DNA of 64,000 bases from Nocardioides pinisoli (GCF_024199985.1 NZ_JANARS010000009.1:109322-173321), one strand, 5' to 3'. Counted from the stretch's first letter, positions 15,138-24,656 are shown. The notes: generated by a model not told the origin, from the sequence alone. Translations and numbers: made by a program.

Positions 15138-16688
15138 ATGGACGAGGGGGCGGGTCCCGAGACGACCACGTCCCGTGATGACGGCACAGCGGGCCACCCA
15201 GCGGCTCCTCGCGACCGGCTGCTCGTGGCAGCCATGCAGACGTCACCGGACGCCTTCGTCGTGCTCGACCACGAGGACCGGGTCGAGTGGTGGAACCGTG
15301 CGGCGGAGCGGCTCTTCGGTTGGTCCGTCGACGAGGCTGCCGGGCAGCTGCTCACCGACCTCGTCGTGCCCGAGCAGTACAAGGAGGCGCACCACGAGGG
15401 GCTCCGGCGCCGCGCGGCCGGGGGCACGGCGCATCTGGGAGCGGATCCGGTGCAGGTGGAGGCCCTGTGCCGCGACGGGAGCCGCATCCTCGTCGAGCTC
15501 AGCGTCGGCGAGCTGGAGTGGCAGGGGGGTCCACACTTCCACGCGTTCATCCGCGACGTCACCGACCGGGAGACCGCCCGCAGCGCGCTGGAGCTGAGCG
15601 AGAAGCGCGCCCGCACCGCATTCGAGAACGCGCCGGTCGGCATGCTCCTGACCGAGGTGGGCGACGGTGAGTTCGGTGCAGTGATCTCGGCCAACCCCGT
15701 CGCCGTCGACATGCTCGGCTGGTCCCTGGACGAGCTGCGGTCCATGTCCTGCAACGACATCACGCACCCCCACGACGCCCACCTGGACGCCGAGATGGTT
15801 CCGCGCCTCCTCAGCGGCGAGGTCGACAAGCTCCAGTACGAGAAGCGGTTCGTCAGGTCCGACGGCCGGCCCCTGTGGGTGGACTTCAGCGCGAGCGTCG
15901 TCGTGGACGTCGACGGCTCGTCCATGCACAGCATCCACCACCTCGTCGACATCACCGAGCGCCTCGCGGACGCCCAGCAGCTCGTCCGGCTCAACAGGGA
16001 GCTGCGGCAGGCCAACGATGAGCTTGCCGCGGCCAACGCCGAGCTCGACCGCTTCGCCGCCGCCGTCGCCCACGACCTGAAGTCGCCGCTCATGGCGATC
16101 CTGATGCACGCCGACCTGATGGCGGAGTCCTACGGCCCCGAGGACGTGCCCCGTGGCGCGGTGGCCATCTCCCGCGCCGCCAGGCGGCTGAACTCGCTCA
16201 TCGAGGGCCTCCTCCTCTACTCGCGGGCCGAGAGTGCCGAGCTGCAGCGGGAGTGGGTCGACCTCGGCGTCATGGTCGACGACGTCGCGGAGGAGCTCGC
16301 CGTGGCGGCGGACCGTCCCGCCCGCGTCACCCACGACGGGTTGCCGTCGCTCCGCGTCGAGGCGGTCCTCTTCCGGCAGGTCGTCTCGAACCTGGTCGGC
16401 AACAGCCTCAAGTACGTCGCACCGGGGGTCGCCCCGCACGTGCACGTCACCGCCGAGCAGGATGCGGCCACCCGGGCGTGGACGCTCCACTTCACCGACA
16501 ACGGGATCGGCATCCCACCGTCGTCGCGGGAGCGGGTCTTCGAGGTGTTCCACCGCGAGGCCACGGACTACCCCGGCAGCGGGATCGGTCTGGCGACCTG
16601 CCGGCGGATCGTCGAGCGTCACGGCGGGCGCATCTGGATCGAGGACGCGAACGACGGAGGCAGCGTCGTGTCGGTCCTGTTGCCCTGA
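15138..16688 (+). CDS. PAS-PAS sensor histidine kinase (cytoplasmic, orphan)
   Basis: 516 residues, no membrane helix. PAS1 about 30-142 (SPDAFVVLDHEDRVEWWNRA), PAS2 about 158-275 (NAPVGMLLTE, then DITERLADAQQL), a coiled coil to about 305, then HisKA with the phospho-acceptor H312 in AAAVAHDLKSPL, and HATPase about 395-515 (SNLVGNSLKYV N-box, GSGIGLATCRRIVERHGG). It would sense a cytoplasmic ligand or redox state and phosphorylate an unlinked response regulator, because the next response regulator gene has its own kinase. GATACT lies six bases before the ATG, which suggests a leaderless transcript. Confidence 0.9.
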   Translation: MDEGAGPETTTSRDDGTAGHPAAPRDRLLVAAMQTSPDAFVVLDHEDRVEWWNRAAERLFGWSVDEAAGQLLTDLVVPEQYKEAHHEGLRRRAAGGTAHLGADPVQVEALCRDGSRILVELSVGELEWQGGPHFHAFIRDVTDRETARSALELSEKRARTAFENAPVGMLLTEVGDGEFGAVISANPVAVDMLGWSLDELRSMSCNDITHPHDAHLDAEMVPRLLSGEVDKLQYEKRFVRSDGRPLWVDFSASVVVDVDGSSMHSIHHLVDITERLADAQQLVRLNRELRQANDELAAANAELDRFAAAVAHDLKSPLMAILMHADLMAESYGPEDVPRGAVAISRAARRLNSLIEGLLLYSRAESAELQREWVDLGVMVDDVAEELAVAADRPARVTHDGLPSLRVEAVLFRQVVSNLVGNSLKYVAPGVAPHVHVTAEQDAATRAWTLHFTDNGIGIPPSSRERVFEVFHREATDYPGSGIGLATCRRIVERHGGRIWIEDANDGGSVVSVLLP

Positions 16689-16982
16689 GAAAGGCAGCTC
16701 TCGTCGACATGGGATCAGCACGTTCCTCCACGTGCCGGACCGTCATGGCTGCCCGCCCAAAGGGCGCGGTCCCGCGCAAGGCGCACCGGCGCGTCGCCCC
16801 GAGGAGTCGCGCCTGTCGCCCGGCGGGGACAGTGGGACGCACCTCCGCGTGCCTACCGTGCCGGCACGTCGGACCACGGCGGGCGCGCGCCACGTCGCGC
16901 TACGCATGACACGCGGTTTCGCGCCACGATAGGCACCGATGACGCTCGTTGCGGCCCCGGCACCCTGGGAGAGGAGAGCAGC

Positions 16983-18131
16983 GTGGAGACCCGACGCGGT
17001 GACCTCCTCCTCGCCGCCCTCGTGGCGGTCGTGCTGACCGCCGTCGTGACGGCCGCCGGCAGCACGTACGACGACGTCGAGCCCGCGGCCTACCTCTGGG
17101 CCGTCGGCTTCGGGCTGCTCATGCTCGTGCGCCGCGACCGCCCCCTCCTGGTGCTGGCGCTGACCACCGTCGGGTTCTTCTCCTACTACGCCTCCGGCTT
17201 CCCCCCGATCGGCGTGGGCGTGCCCATGGCGGCCGCGCTCTACTCCGCGGCGGAGGTGGGTGCCGTCCGGGCCGCGATCGCGACGGGCGTGGTCGTCCTG
17301 GGACTCTCCACCGCCTACCGGCTCGCGGTCGGGCAGGGGACCGCGTTCGTCCTGGGCTACGAGCTGGTCTACCACGCCTCGCTGATGGCGGCGGCCGTCG
17401 CGCTCGGGCACGTGGTCCGGGTGAGTCGCGCGCTCCGGCGCCGTACCGACCAGGTCACCGGCCTGCTGGTGCGCCAGGGCGAGCTCGACGCGTCGGCACG
17501 ACTGCGGGAGGAGCGACTGAGCCTGGCCCGCGAGCTGCACGACTCGCTCGGGCACTCGCTCTCGGTGGCCGGTCTCTACGCCCAGGTCGCCCAGGAGGCC
17601 GGCAGCGACCGAACGGCCGGCACACAAGCGCTGGCGCTGGTGCGGGAGTCGGTGCTCGACGGCCTCGCCCACCTGCGCCGCACGGTCGCGGTACTGCGGA
17701 GCCCGCGCCCGGACGACGACCAGGCCCCCGGCCTGGCCGACGTCGCGGGCCTCATGACGGCGCCTCGGGCCGCGGGGTACGACACCACCGTCGAGGTCGC
17801 CGACGTCGACGTCCCGGAGTCGGTCGGTACGGCGGCCTACCGGGTCGTGCAGGAGGCCGTCACCAACGCGATCCGGCACTCCACCGGCAACCGCATCGAG
17901 GTGAGGGTCGCGGTCGACGGCGACGGGCCTCTCGAGGTGACCGTCCGCGACGACGGCCGCACCCCCGGGCGGCTCGAGGTCGAGCCGGGCCACGGGCTGG
18001 CCGGGATGCGCGAGCGGCTGCGGACACTGGGTGGCACCCTCGACGTGACGCCCGGCCACTCCGGCTGGACCGTGCGGGCCCGGATCCCACTACCCCGACC
18101 TGCCGACGTCAACACCGGAGGGGCATCGTGA
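16983..18131 (+). CDS. NarL-family sensor histidine kinase
   Basis: 382 residues. About five membrane helices in residues 8-145, then a HisKA_3 dimerisation domain with phospho-acceptor H186 (LSLARELHDSLGHSLS), and a HATPase domain about 275-375 (VVQEAVTNAIRHSTGN; GHGLAGMRERLRTLGGTLDV). GTG start at 16983 with GGAGAGGAG upstream. Its stop overlaps the GTG of the response regulator by 4 bp, so the pair is cognate. The 294-bp gap before it carries the promoter but no visible gene. Downstream exporter genes suggest control of efflux, perhaps in response to membrane stress. Confidence 0.93.
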   Translation: METRRGDLLLAALVAVVLTAVVTAAGSTYDDVEPAAYLWAVGFGLLMLVRRDRPLLVLALTTVGFFSYYASGFPPIGVGVPMAAALYSAAEVGAVRAAIATGVVVLGLSTAYRLAVGQGTAFVLGYELVYHASLMAAAVALGHVVRVSRALRRRTDQVTGLLVRQGELDASARLREERLSLARELHDSLGHSLSVAGLYAQVAQEAGSDRTAGTQALALVRESVLDGLAHLRRTVAVLRSPRPDDDQAPGLADVAGLMTAPRAAGYDTTVEVADVDVPESVGTAAYRVVQEAVTNAIRHSTGNRIEVRVAVDGDGPLEVTVRDDGRTPGRLEVEPGHGLAGMRERLRTLGGTLDVTPGHSGWTVRARIPLPRPADVNTGGAS

Positions 18132-18778
18132 CCACCGTCCTGCTCGTCGACGACCAGACCCTGCTGCGGGCGGGCCTGAGGGCGATCCTGGAGAACTCCG
18201 AGGACCTGACCGTCGTGGGCGAGGCCGCGAACGGCCGGGAGGGGTTGCGCGAGGCGCGGCGGCTGCGGCCGTCCGTCATCCTGATGGACCTGCAGATGCC
18301 GGAGATGAACGGCGTCGAGGCGATCCGCGCCGTGCGGGCGGACCCGCTCCTGTCCCCCACGCCCGTGCTGGTCCTCACGACGTTCGACGACGCCGACGAC
18401 GTGGTGGAGGCCTTGGCCGCCGGCGCGACGGGCTACCTGCTCAAGGACGTCGACGCCCCCGCCCTGCGGCAGTCCGTCCGCGAGGCCGCCGCCGGGAACG
18501 CGCAGATGTCGCCCGCGGTGCTGCGCCAGGTCATGGACCGCGTCGCCCAGCTGCCCACCGGGCGGGAGCGCCGGAAGGAGGTGGCTGGCCTCACCGAGCG
18601 GGAGCTGGAGATCCTCACCCACGTCGGGCGCGGGCTGACCAACGAGGAGATCGGACGGGCGCTCTTCCTCAGTCCCGAGACGGCCCGCACGTACGTCAGC
18701 CGGCTGCTCACCAAGCTCGACGCCCGCGACCGGGCGCAGCTCGTCGTGCTCGCCCACCGCGCCGGCCTCGTCGACTGA
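18128..18778 (+). CDS. NarL/FixJ-family response regulator
   Basis: 216 residues. Receiver domain with acidic pocket D8-D9, phospho-acceptor D54 (VILMDLQMPEMNG) and the conserved lysine in GYLLKDV. A LuxR-type helix-turn-helix fills about 150-212 (LTERELEILTHVGRGLTNEE, then ETARTYVSRLLTKL). Partner of the kinase ending at 18131. Start GTG at 18128. It probably acts on the promoter in the 152-bp gap before the MMPL exporter, though I see no clear operator. Confidence 0.94.
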   Translation: MTTVLLVDDQTLLRAGLRAILENSEDLTVVGEAANGREGLREARRLRPSVILMDLQMPEMNGVEAIRAVRADPLLSPTPVLVLTTFDDADDVVEALAAGATGYLLKDVDAPALRQSVREAAAGNAQMSPAVLRQVMDRVAQLPTGRERRKEVAGLTERELEILTHVGRGLTNEEIGRALFLSPETARTYVSRLLTKLDARDRAQLVVLAHRAGLVD

Positions 18779-18930
18779 GACCACGGGTGAGCCGGCGGGT
18801 GTCGCCCGTCGCGGACCGCGTCGTCGCTCCCGGGCGCACGATCTCTCGCTCCTGACGGGACTCCTCGCGCGGCCAGCCCCGCCTAGCGTCGCGGCCGACC
18901 GGTGACGCCTGCCTGAGCGGAGAGACGACC

Positions 18931-21069
18931 ATGAGAAGACTTGCCGAGACCTGCGCGCGGCTGAGGTACGTCGTCGTGGCGGCGTGGCTCGTCACGACGA
19001 TCGGCCTCTCGGTGCTCGCGGGCGCCGTGGGCGGTCAGACCGAGGACGACTACTCGCTGCCGGGCTCGGAGAGCGAGCGGGCCAGCGAGATCCTCGCCGA
19101 CGGCGGCTTCTCCTTCGGCGGCGGGACCCAGGCACAGCTCGTGCTCCAGCGCGACGGCGGGCTCGACGACCCCGAGACCCGCGCCGTGGTGGACGACCTC
19201 GTGGCGGAGGTGCAGGCGGCCGCCCCGGGGGCCCGCGTGACGAGCCCCTTCTCGCAGGAGGGCTCCTTCCAGATGTCCGAGGACGGCGAGATCGCCTACG
19301 TCGCGGTCGACCTGCCCGAGCAGGACCCCGAGGAGCTGGCCGACCTGTCCGAGGAGCTCGAGCAGACGCGCGAGCGCTACTCCGGCGACACGCTGACCGT
19401 CGAGCTGGGCGGCCTCGTCGTCGAGCAGGGCGAGTCCGGTCCACCCAGCGAGGTGATCGGCATCCTCGCCGCCGTGGTGATCCTGCTGTTCGCCTTCGGC
19501 TCGGTCTTCGCGATGGGGCTCCCCATCCTCGTCGGCGTCGTCGGCGCGGCCAGCGGCGTGGCGGTCGTGGGCCTCGGCGCCCGCTGGGTCGACATGCCCA
19601 CCTTCGCCGCGCCCGTCGCGGCGATGATCGCCATCGGTGTCGGTATCGACTACGCCCTCCTGGTCGTCACCCGGTACCGCGAGGCGCTCGCGACGGGGTC
19701 CGCGACGAGGGAGGCGATCGTGGTCGCGCTGACGACGGCCGGCCGCTCGGTGCTCTTCGCCGGCGTCACGGTCGTCATCGCGTCGCTGGGCCTGGTGCTC
19801 ATGGACCTCAAGCTGATCACCGGCGTCGCCCTGGGCATCGCCGGCTCGGTGCTCGTCACCATGCTCGCCGCGGTCACCCTGCTGCCCGCCCTGCTCGCCC
19901 TCGTCGGCCCGCGGATCGACCGGTTCTCGGTGCGCCGTCGGCACGAGGACCACGACGGCGGCCCGGCCCGGCGCTGGAGCCGGCAGGTACAGCGCCGTCC
20001 GCTGCCCTGGGCCGTCGCCGCCACCGCCGTCCTCGTCCTGCTCAGCCTCCCCGTGCTCGACATGCGGCTCGGGTTCTCCGACGCCGGCACCAAGCCGACG
20101 AGCGACACCTCGCGACGCGCGTACGACCTCCTCGCCGAGGGCTTCGGCGCGGGTACCAACGGCCCGCTCGTCGTCGCGGTCCGGGGCTCGGCCGACGCGG
20201 GCCCGGCGTACGAGGAGCTGGGCGACGCCCTCCGCGCGACCGACGGCGTCGCGCAGGTGAGCCCGCCCGTCGTGGCGCCCTCCGGGGACGTGGCCCTCCT
20301 GCAGGTCGTCCCGACCACCGGTCCGCGCGAGGAGGAGACGACCGACCTGGTGCACCGTCTGCGCGACGAGGTCCTCCCCGCCGCCGTGGAGGACCCGCTC
20401 ACCGACGTCGCCGTGGGCGGCTCCACCGCTGCGGCGGTCGACTTCGCGGACTACAACGCCGAGCGGCTCCCCCTCTTCCTCACCGTGGTCCTCGGCCTGG
20501 CGCTGCTGCTCCTGATGGCCGTCTTCCGCGGCCTGCCGGTGGCGGTGCAGGCCGTGGTGGTCAACCTGCTGTCGATTGGCGCCTCCTTCGGAGCCACGGT
20601 GGCGGTCTTCCAGTGGGGCTGGGGCGTGGACCTGCTGGACCTCGGTGCCGCCGGGCCGTTCGAGGCGTGGGCGCCGATGATGCTCATCGCCATCGTCTTC
20701 GGCCTGTCGATGGACTACGAGGTGTTCCTGCTCTCGCGCATCCGCGAGGAGTACGAGCGCTCGGGCGACAACGCGGAGGCGGTCGCGGAGGGCCTGGCCC
20801 GCACCGCCCGGGTGATCACCGCCGCCGCTGCCATCATGGTGTGCGTGTTCGGCAGCTTCGTCCTCGGCACCAGCCGCGAGCTCCAGCTCTTCGGCTTCGG
20901 CCTGACGTTCGCCGTGCTGATCGACGCGACCGTGGTCCGGATGGTGCTGGTCCCGGCCGTCATGGAGCTCCTCGGCGACCGCAACTGGTGGCTGCCCCGG
21001 TGGCTGGACCGCTCGCTGCCGCACGTCACCATCGAGACGGCGCCCCGACCCGAGCCCGTCGATGCCTGA
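18931..21069 (+). CDS. MMPL-family RND-type exporter
   Basis: 712 residues with 12 predicted membrane helices in two sets. The first helix (about 10-30) leads into an external loop of about 135 residues, then five helices (VIGILAAVVILLFAFGSVF; IGVGIDYALLVVTRYREAL), and the second half repeats the pattern (LIAIVFGLSMDYEVFLLSRI). The two DY segments in helices 4 and 10 are the proton-relay aspartates of MmpL/ActII-3 proteins. Substrates in the family are lipids, drugs or pigments; the linked two-component pair and APH-fold gene favour a detoxification role. It shares 8 bp with the next gene. Confidence 0.92.
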   Translation: MRRLAETCARLRYVVVAAWLVTTIGLSVLAGAVGGQTEDDYSLPGSESERASEILADGGFSFGGGTQAQLVLQRDGGLDDPETRAVVDDLVAEVQAAAPGARVTSPFSQEGSFQMSEDGEIAYVAVDLPEQDPEELADLSEELEQTRERYSGDTLTVELGGLVVEQGESGPPSEVIGILAAVVILLFAFGSVFAMGLPILVGVVGAASGVAVVGLGARWVDMPTFAAPVAAMIAIGVGIDYALLVVTRYREALATGSATREAIVVALTTAGRSVLFAGVTVVIASLGLVLMDLKLITGVALGIAGSVLVTMLAAVTLLPALLALVGPRIDRFSVRRRHEDHDGGPARRWSRQVQRRPLPWAVAATAVLVLLSLPVLDMRLGFSDAGTKPTSDTSRRAYDLLAEGFGAGTNGPLVVAVRGSADAGPAYEELGDALRATDGVAQVSPPVVAPSGDVALLQVVPTTGPREEETTDLVHRLRDEVLPAAVEDPLTDVAVGGSTAAAVDFADYNAERLPLFLTVVLGLALLLLMAVFRGLPVAVQAVVVNLLSIGASFGATVAVFQWGWGVDLLDLGAAGPFEAWAPMMLIAIVFGLSMDYEVFLLSRIREEYERSGDNAEAVAEGLARTARVITAAAAIMVCVFGSFVLGTSRELQLFGFGLTFAVLIDATVVRMVLVPAVMELLGDRNWWLPRWLDRSLPHVTIETAPRPEPVDA

Positions 21070-21874
21070 GGGGCTCGACCACGCGGGCCACGACCACGCA
21101 GTGACGGTCCGCGCCGACGGGACGGTGCTGCGCCGGCGCCGGCCCGGGTCCGGCAGCCTGGACGTGGCACGCGAGGCGACGCTGCTCGACGTCGTCGGGG
21201 CGTACGCCTCGCTGCCCGTGCCCCGGGTGCTGCGGACCTGGCCTGCCCGGGGACTCATGGAGATGGAGCGCGTCCCCGGCTCCGCGCTCCTCGAGCACCT
21301 GACCGGCCTCGGCCCACGTCGGACGCGCTCGCTCGCGGAGCGCCTGGGCGACTTCGTGGCGAGCGTGGCCGCGGTGCCGCCCGACCGGGTGGCCGGCCTC
21401 GTGCCGGAGGACGTGGCCCGCCCGGACCTGCTCCTGGCGGAGGCGGTCGAGGCCTGCGACCGGCCCGAGGTCCTGGCCCTGGTCCCGGCGGGCGCGCGCG
21501 AGGGGCTCGACGCCTTCCTCGCCGCCGACCCGCTCCTGGGACCCGCCCCGGGGCCTGCCCTGGTCCACGGCGATCTCGGCGCCGAGCACGTGTTCGTCGA
21601 CGGCGACGAGATCACCGGAGTCATCGACTGGTCCGACGCCGTCCTCGGCGACCCAGCCCTCGACCTCGGCCTCGTGCTGCGCGACCTCGGCCCGGCCGCC
21701 GGCGAGGTAGCCGTGGCGCGTTTCGCCTCCCACGGGCTCGGGACGGAGGGGTTGCTGCCCCGGGCGTGGTTCTTCGGCCGCGTGCGCGCGCTGGAGGACC
21801 TGGCGTACGGCGTCGACGAGGGTCTGGCGCTCTACCGCGACAACGCCGTGCGCGCGGTCGCGCAGCTGTTCTGA
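21062..21874 (+). CDS. Aminoglycoside/macrolide phosphotransferase-fold kinase
   Basis: 270 residues. A Brenner motif LVHGDLGAEHVFVD supplies the catalytic Asp; the usual metal-binding Asn four residues on is His, a form also seen in macrolide kinases and related actinobacterial proteins. VIDWSDAVLGDPALDLG gives the second metal site. The N-lobe is short, with no glycine-rich loop I can be sure of. Its ATG lies inside the exporter's last codons, implying coupled translation. Substrate could be an antibiotic, a sugar or a small metabolite; resistance is not shown. It converges on the multicopper oxidase gene with a 9-bp gap. Confidence 0.85.
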   Translation: MPEGLDHAGHDHAVTVRADGTVLRRRRPGSGSLDVAREATLLDVVGAYASLPVPRVLRTWPARGLMEMERVPGSALLEHLTGLGPRRTRSLAERLGDFVASVAAVPPDRVAGLVPEDVARPDLLLAEAVEACDRPEVLALVPAGAREGLDAFLAADPLLGPAPGPALVHGDLGAEHVFVDGDEITGVIDWSDAVLGDPALDLGLVLRDLGPAAGEVAVARFASHGLGTEGLLPRAWFFGRVRALEDLAYGVDEGLALYRDNAVRAVAQLF

Positions 21875-21883
21875 CGTGCGGGC

Positions 21884-23389
21884 TCAGTGACCCTCGTGGC
21901 CGGAGAGGTCGGCCGCGTCGCCGTCGTCCACCACGACGAACTGGCCCATCATGCCGTCGTCCTCGTGCAGCAGCAGGTGGCAGTGGAACATGTAGGGGTG
22001 CTCGGGGTCGGCGTGGTCGCCGAATCGCATGAGCAGGTCGTAGGAGACGTGCGGCTCGAGGTAGACGGTGTCCTTCAGCCCGGCCAGCAACGGCGGCGGC
22101 GGCGCGCCGTCCACGGCGACGACGCGGAACTGGACGTCGTGGACGTGGAAGTTGTGGGGGTAGGGATTGCGGCTGCGCACCGTCCACTGCTCCAGCGCGC
22201 CGGCGGTGACGGTGGCGTCGACCCGGTCCATGTCCATGCCCTGCCCGTTGATCTCGCGGCCCTCCAGCTCCCACTCCCGCCGCGCGTCGGCCGCGCTCGG
22301 GTCGAGCCGCTCGATGGAGGTGAGCACCTCCGGCACTGGCGGCGAGGGCTCCAGCCGGTCACGGGCCCGGATCTCCAGGACGTCGATGACGTCGTCCGCT
22401 CCGAAGACGGAGGGGATGACCACGTCGCCGAGCTCGGCGCCGTACGACACGAGCCGGACGCGTTCGGCCGGCGCGAGGCGTACGACGACCTCCGCCCGCT
22501 CGCCCGGCGACAGCCGGACGCGGGTGGTCGCGACCGGTCGCTCGAGCAGGCCGCCGTCGGTGGCGACGACGTCGAAGTCCCGGTCGTCGGAGAACCCGAG
22601 GCCGTAGGTCCGCGCGGTCGACCCGTTGAGCAACCGCAGCCGCAGCAGCTCGGTCGACGCCTCGACGTGACCGCCCCAGGTGCCGTTGGCCAGCACGCGG
22701 TCGCCGAGCAGGCCGATCTCCAGCCCCTGGTCGTCGAGGTCGAGCTCGCCGTCGTCGTCGAGGCGCTTGTCCTGGACCACCACCGGGACGTCGTCGACGC
22801 CGTAGCGGTGCGGGAGGCGGGTGTCGGGGCCCTCGTCGGGGTCGATCCAGAACATCCCCGCGAGGCCGCGGTAGACGTGCTCCTCCGTCGCTCCGTGCGG
22901 GTGCGGGTGGTACCACAGGCTCGCGGCCGGCTGGTCGATCGTCCAGACCGGCTCCCAGGTCCCGCCGGGCTCGATCATCTGGTGGGGGCCGCCGTCCATC
23001 ACCGCCGGCAGGTGCATGCCGTGCCAGTGGACGGTCGTCTCCTCCGGCAGGTCGTTGGTGACCCGCACCCGAACGGTCTCGCCCGACCGGGCCCGCAGCG
23101 TGGGACCGAGGTGGTCGCCGTTGAATCCCCAGGTCGGGGTCGCGACACCGGTGCCCATGTCGTGGGTGCCCTCCCGGGCGGTGAGGGCGAACTCGCGGAC
23201 GCCGGGCGAGACCATCGTGCCCTCGTCCAGGGGCGGCACGGCCAGTGGTGTGCTGAAGTCGTCGGGCGGCGTGACCGGCCTGCGGGCCCCGCCACCCGTT
23301 CCGGAGCAGGACGACATGGCGGGCACCGTCATGGTGGCCAGACCCGCGACGAGGAGGGTGCGGCGGGAGACGTGCCGGGAAGGGAGCAT
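21884..23389 (-). CDS. Multicopper oxidase, CueO/laccase type, Tat-exported
   Basis: 501 residues from ATG at 23389. The N-terminus has a Tat-like SRRTLLVAG motif followed by MSSCSG, a lipobox-like cysteine, so it may be a lipoprotein. All four copper motifs are visible: VHWHGMHLPA, WYHPHPHG, PHNFHVHDVQF and FHCHLLLHEDDGMMGQF. Three cupredoxin domains are expected. Likely roles are cuprous oxidation for copper tolerance or phenolic oxidation. An earlier in-frame GTG at 23407 is possible. I prefer the ATG because TAGCGT lies seven bases before it, which would give a leaderless message. No copper ATPase or sensor gene lies nearby. Confidence 0.92.
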   Translation of the reverse strand: MLPSRHVSRRTLLVAGLATMTVPAMSSCSGTGGGARRPVTPPDDFSTPLAVPPLDEGTMVSPGVREFALTAREGTHDMGTGVATPTWGFNGDHLGPTLRARSGETVRVRVTNDLPEETTVHWHGMHLPAVMDGGPHQMIEPGGTWEPVWTIDQPAASLWYHPHPHGATEEHVYRGLAGMFWIDPDEGPDTRLPHRYGVDDVPVVVQDKRLDDDGELDLDDQGLEIGLLGDRVLANGTWGGHVEASTELLRLRLLNGSTARTYGLGFSDDRDFDVVATDGGLLERPVATTRVRLSPGERAEVVVRLAPAERVRLVSYGAELGDVVIPSVFGADDVIDVLEIRARDRLEPSPPVPEVLTSIERLDPSAADARREWELEGREINGQGMDMDRVDATVTAGALEQWTVRSRNPYPHNFHVHDVQFRVVAVDGAPPPPLLAGLKDTVYLEPHVSYDLLMRFGDHADPEHPYMFHCHLLLHEDDGMMGQFVVVDDGDAADLSGHEGH

Positions 23390-23912
23390 GGCACGGACGC
23401 TAGGCACTCCCGCGTCCCGTCACCGCCGCTCCAGGGCGCGACGGCTGTCTCCCCCGAGCGACGAGCAGCACTGCGCCGACGGCGCCGTCTCCGCACGTTC
23501 AGGACCGTTGGTCCACCTGTGGCACGCTCGTTCAGCTGGTGTGCCAGTGCTGAGCAATGTCCTCGCGTACCTTCGGACCAGAACCGCTCACGGACCCGAG
23601 ACCGTGGGCGGTTCTGCTTCTCCCCCCGGGTACCTACCAAAGGGCGGTGTCGGTGGGTAACCTTTGGAGAAGGTCAGCAGGGCGGTCGCGACTTCCCGGT
23701 GGGCTAGGCCCGGAAGGTCCAGAAGGCGGCCTCCGGGCCGCCGCCCTCCTTGCCCCCAGCTACTGAGGCCTGTGTGGCTGGCGGCGACCCGGGTCTCCCC
23801 CGACTCCGACCCCTATGTCACTGCGATGCGCAGCTACCAGGCTCCTTCCTGGCTTTGCAGCTGGTTCGTCACGGTCCCGACTCTGTCTGGTGCATTGCTG
23901 CTTGCTGGCTGC
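23390..23912. other. 523-bp gap between the oxidase and SDR genes
   Basis: Open frames here are shadows with no familiar protein features. It carries a 14-bp hairpin at 23580-23615 with one wobble pair, a CCAAAGG/CCTTTGG pair around 23640-23675, and a 7-bp GC hairpin at 23725-23742 that could end SDR transcription. The oxidase promoter is at its left edge. Confidence 0.55.
23580..23615. terminator. Hairpin with terminator character
   Basis: AGAACCGCTCACGG pairs with CCGTGGGCGGTTCT (one T-G wobble) around an 8-base loop, followed by GCTTCT on the plus strand. It could stop transcription arriving from either side, but the nearest gene ends are some 300 bp away, so its owner is unclear. Confidence 0.4.
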
Positions 23913-24629
23913 TCAGCTACTGGCCGGCGAGAACAGCTGGGCGTACCGCTCCGAGGGCCCAAGCGTCAGTCCCGACTTCACGAACTTCGCCCAGTCGTCA
24001 GCCAGCACCTCGTCGAGACCCGACTCGACGGCGTCCAGTGCCGCAGCGGCCAAGGCCGTCGGGGAGATCTTCGGCGCCTCCATAGCCGCGGCCATGTCCG
24101 TGTCGACCAAGCCCATGTGCACGCCCACCACGTGCGTGCCCTGGCTCGCGAGCTCGAGTCGCGCGCTGTCGGTGAGGCTCCAGGCCGCCGTCTTCGAAGC
24201 GGCGTAGGCGCCAGCGCCCGGTGCGGTGAACCACGACAGCGCCGAGACGATGTTGACGATGGCACCCCCACCGTTGGCCTTGAGGATCGGAGCGAAAGCC
24301 CGCGTCAGGAGAAGCGGACCGAAGAAGTTCGTGTCCATCTCTCGCCTGATCTCGGCCACGTCACCGGACACCAGGGACGTGCCCGTGGAGATGCCTGCGT
24401 TGTTGATCAGGACCTGGACGTCGCTGGCCTGGGCGGCGACCTCCTGGATGCGTGCCGGGTCGGTGACGTCGAGCTGGATCGGCTCGACGCCGTCGAGATC
24501 GACGTAGCTCGCGCGGCGCGAAGCGGCATAGATCTTCGCCGCTCCGCGCTGCTTCAGCTCCTCGACGAAGGCGGCGCCGATCCCTCGGTTCGCTCCGGTG
24601 ACGAGCACCACGGCGTTGTCGAGCTGCAT
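23913..24629 (-). CDS. Short-chain dehydrogenase/reductase (SDR)
   Basis: 238 residues of classical SDR fold. NAD(P)-binding TGANRGIG at 11-18, NNAG at 76-79, catalytic S129, Y142 and K146 in YAASK. The substrate is unknown. SDRs next to a TetR repressor often act on a small molecule that also binds the repressor. It is divergent from the TetR gene across about 85 bp containing two matching palindromes. AAGGGG eight bases before the ATG serves as ribosome-binding site. Codon use looks less GC-biased than the core genes. Confidence 0.92.
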   Translation of the reverse strand: MQLDNAVVLVTGANRGIGAAFVEELKQRGAAKIYAASRRASYVDLDGVEPIQLDVTDPARIQEVAAQASDVQVLINNAGISTGTSLVSGDVAEIRREMDTNFFGPLLLTRAFAPILKANGGGAIVNIVSALSWFTAPGAGAYAASKTAAWSLTDSARLELASQGTHVVGVHMGLVDTDMAAAMEAPKISPTALAAAALDAVESGLDEVLADDWAKFVKSGLTLGPSERYAQLFSPASS

Positions 24630-24644
24630 GAGATTCCCCTTTTG

Positions 24645-24656
24645 TAGCGGTCGCTA
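24645..24656. promoter_or_regulatory. TetR operator, SDR side
   Basis: TAGCGGTCGCTA is an inverted repeat (TAGCG, GT, CGCTA) 15 bp before the SDR start codon. It overlaps a TACAAA minus-strand -10-like hexamer. Nearly the same sequence recurs 42 bp to the right, about four helix turns, before the TetR gene. Confidence 0.7.

Noticed and set aside
18883..21624. 913-residue minus-strand open frame opposite the MMPL exporter
   Set aside because: Antisense shadow of a gene with intact MMPL motifs; composition is typical of high-GC antisense frames.
23664..24647. Plus-strand open frame of 327 residues over the SDR gene
   Set aside because: No domain or start signal, and it is antisense to a complete SDR with catalytic triad.
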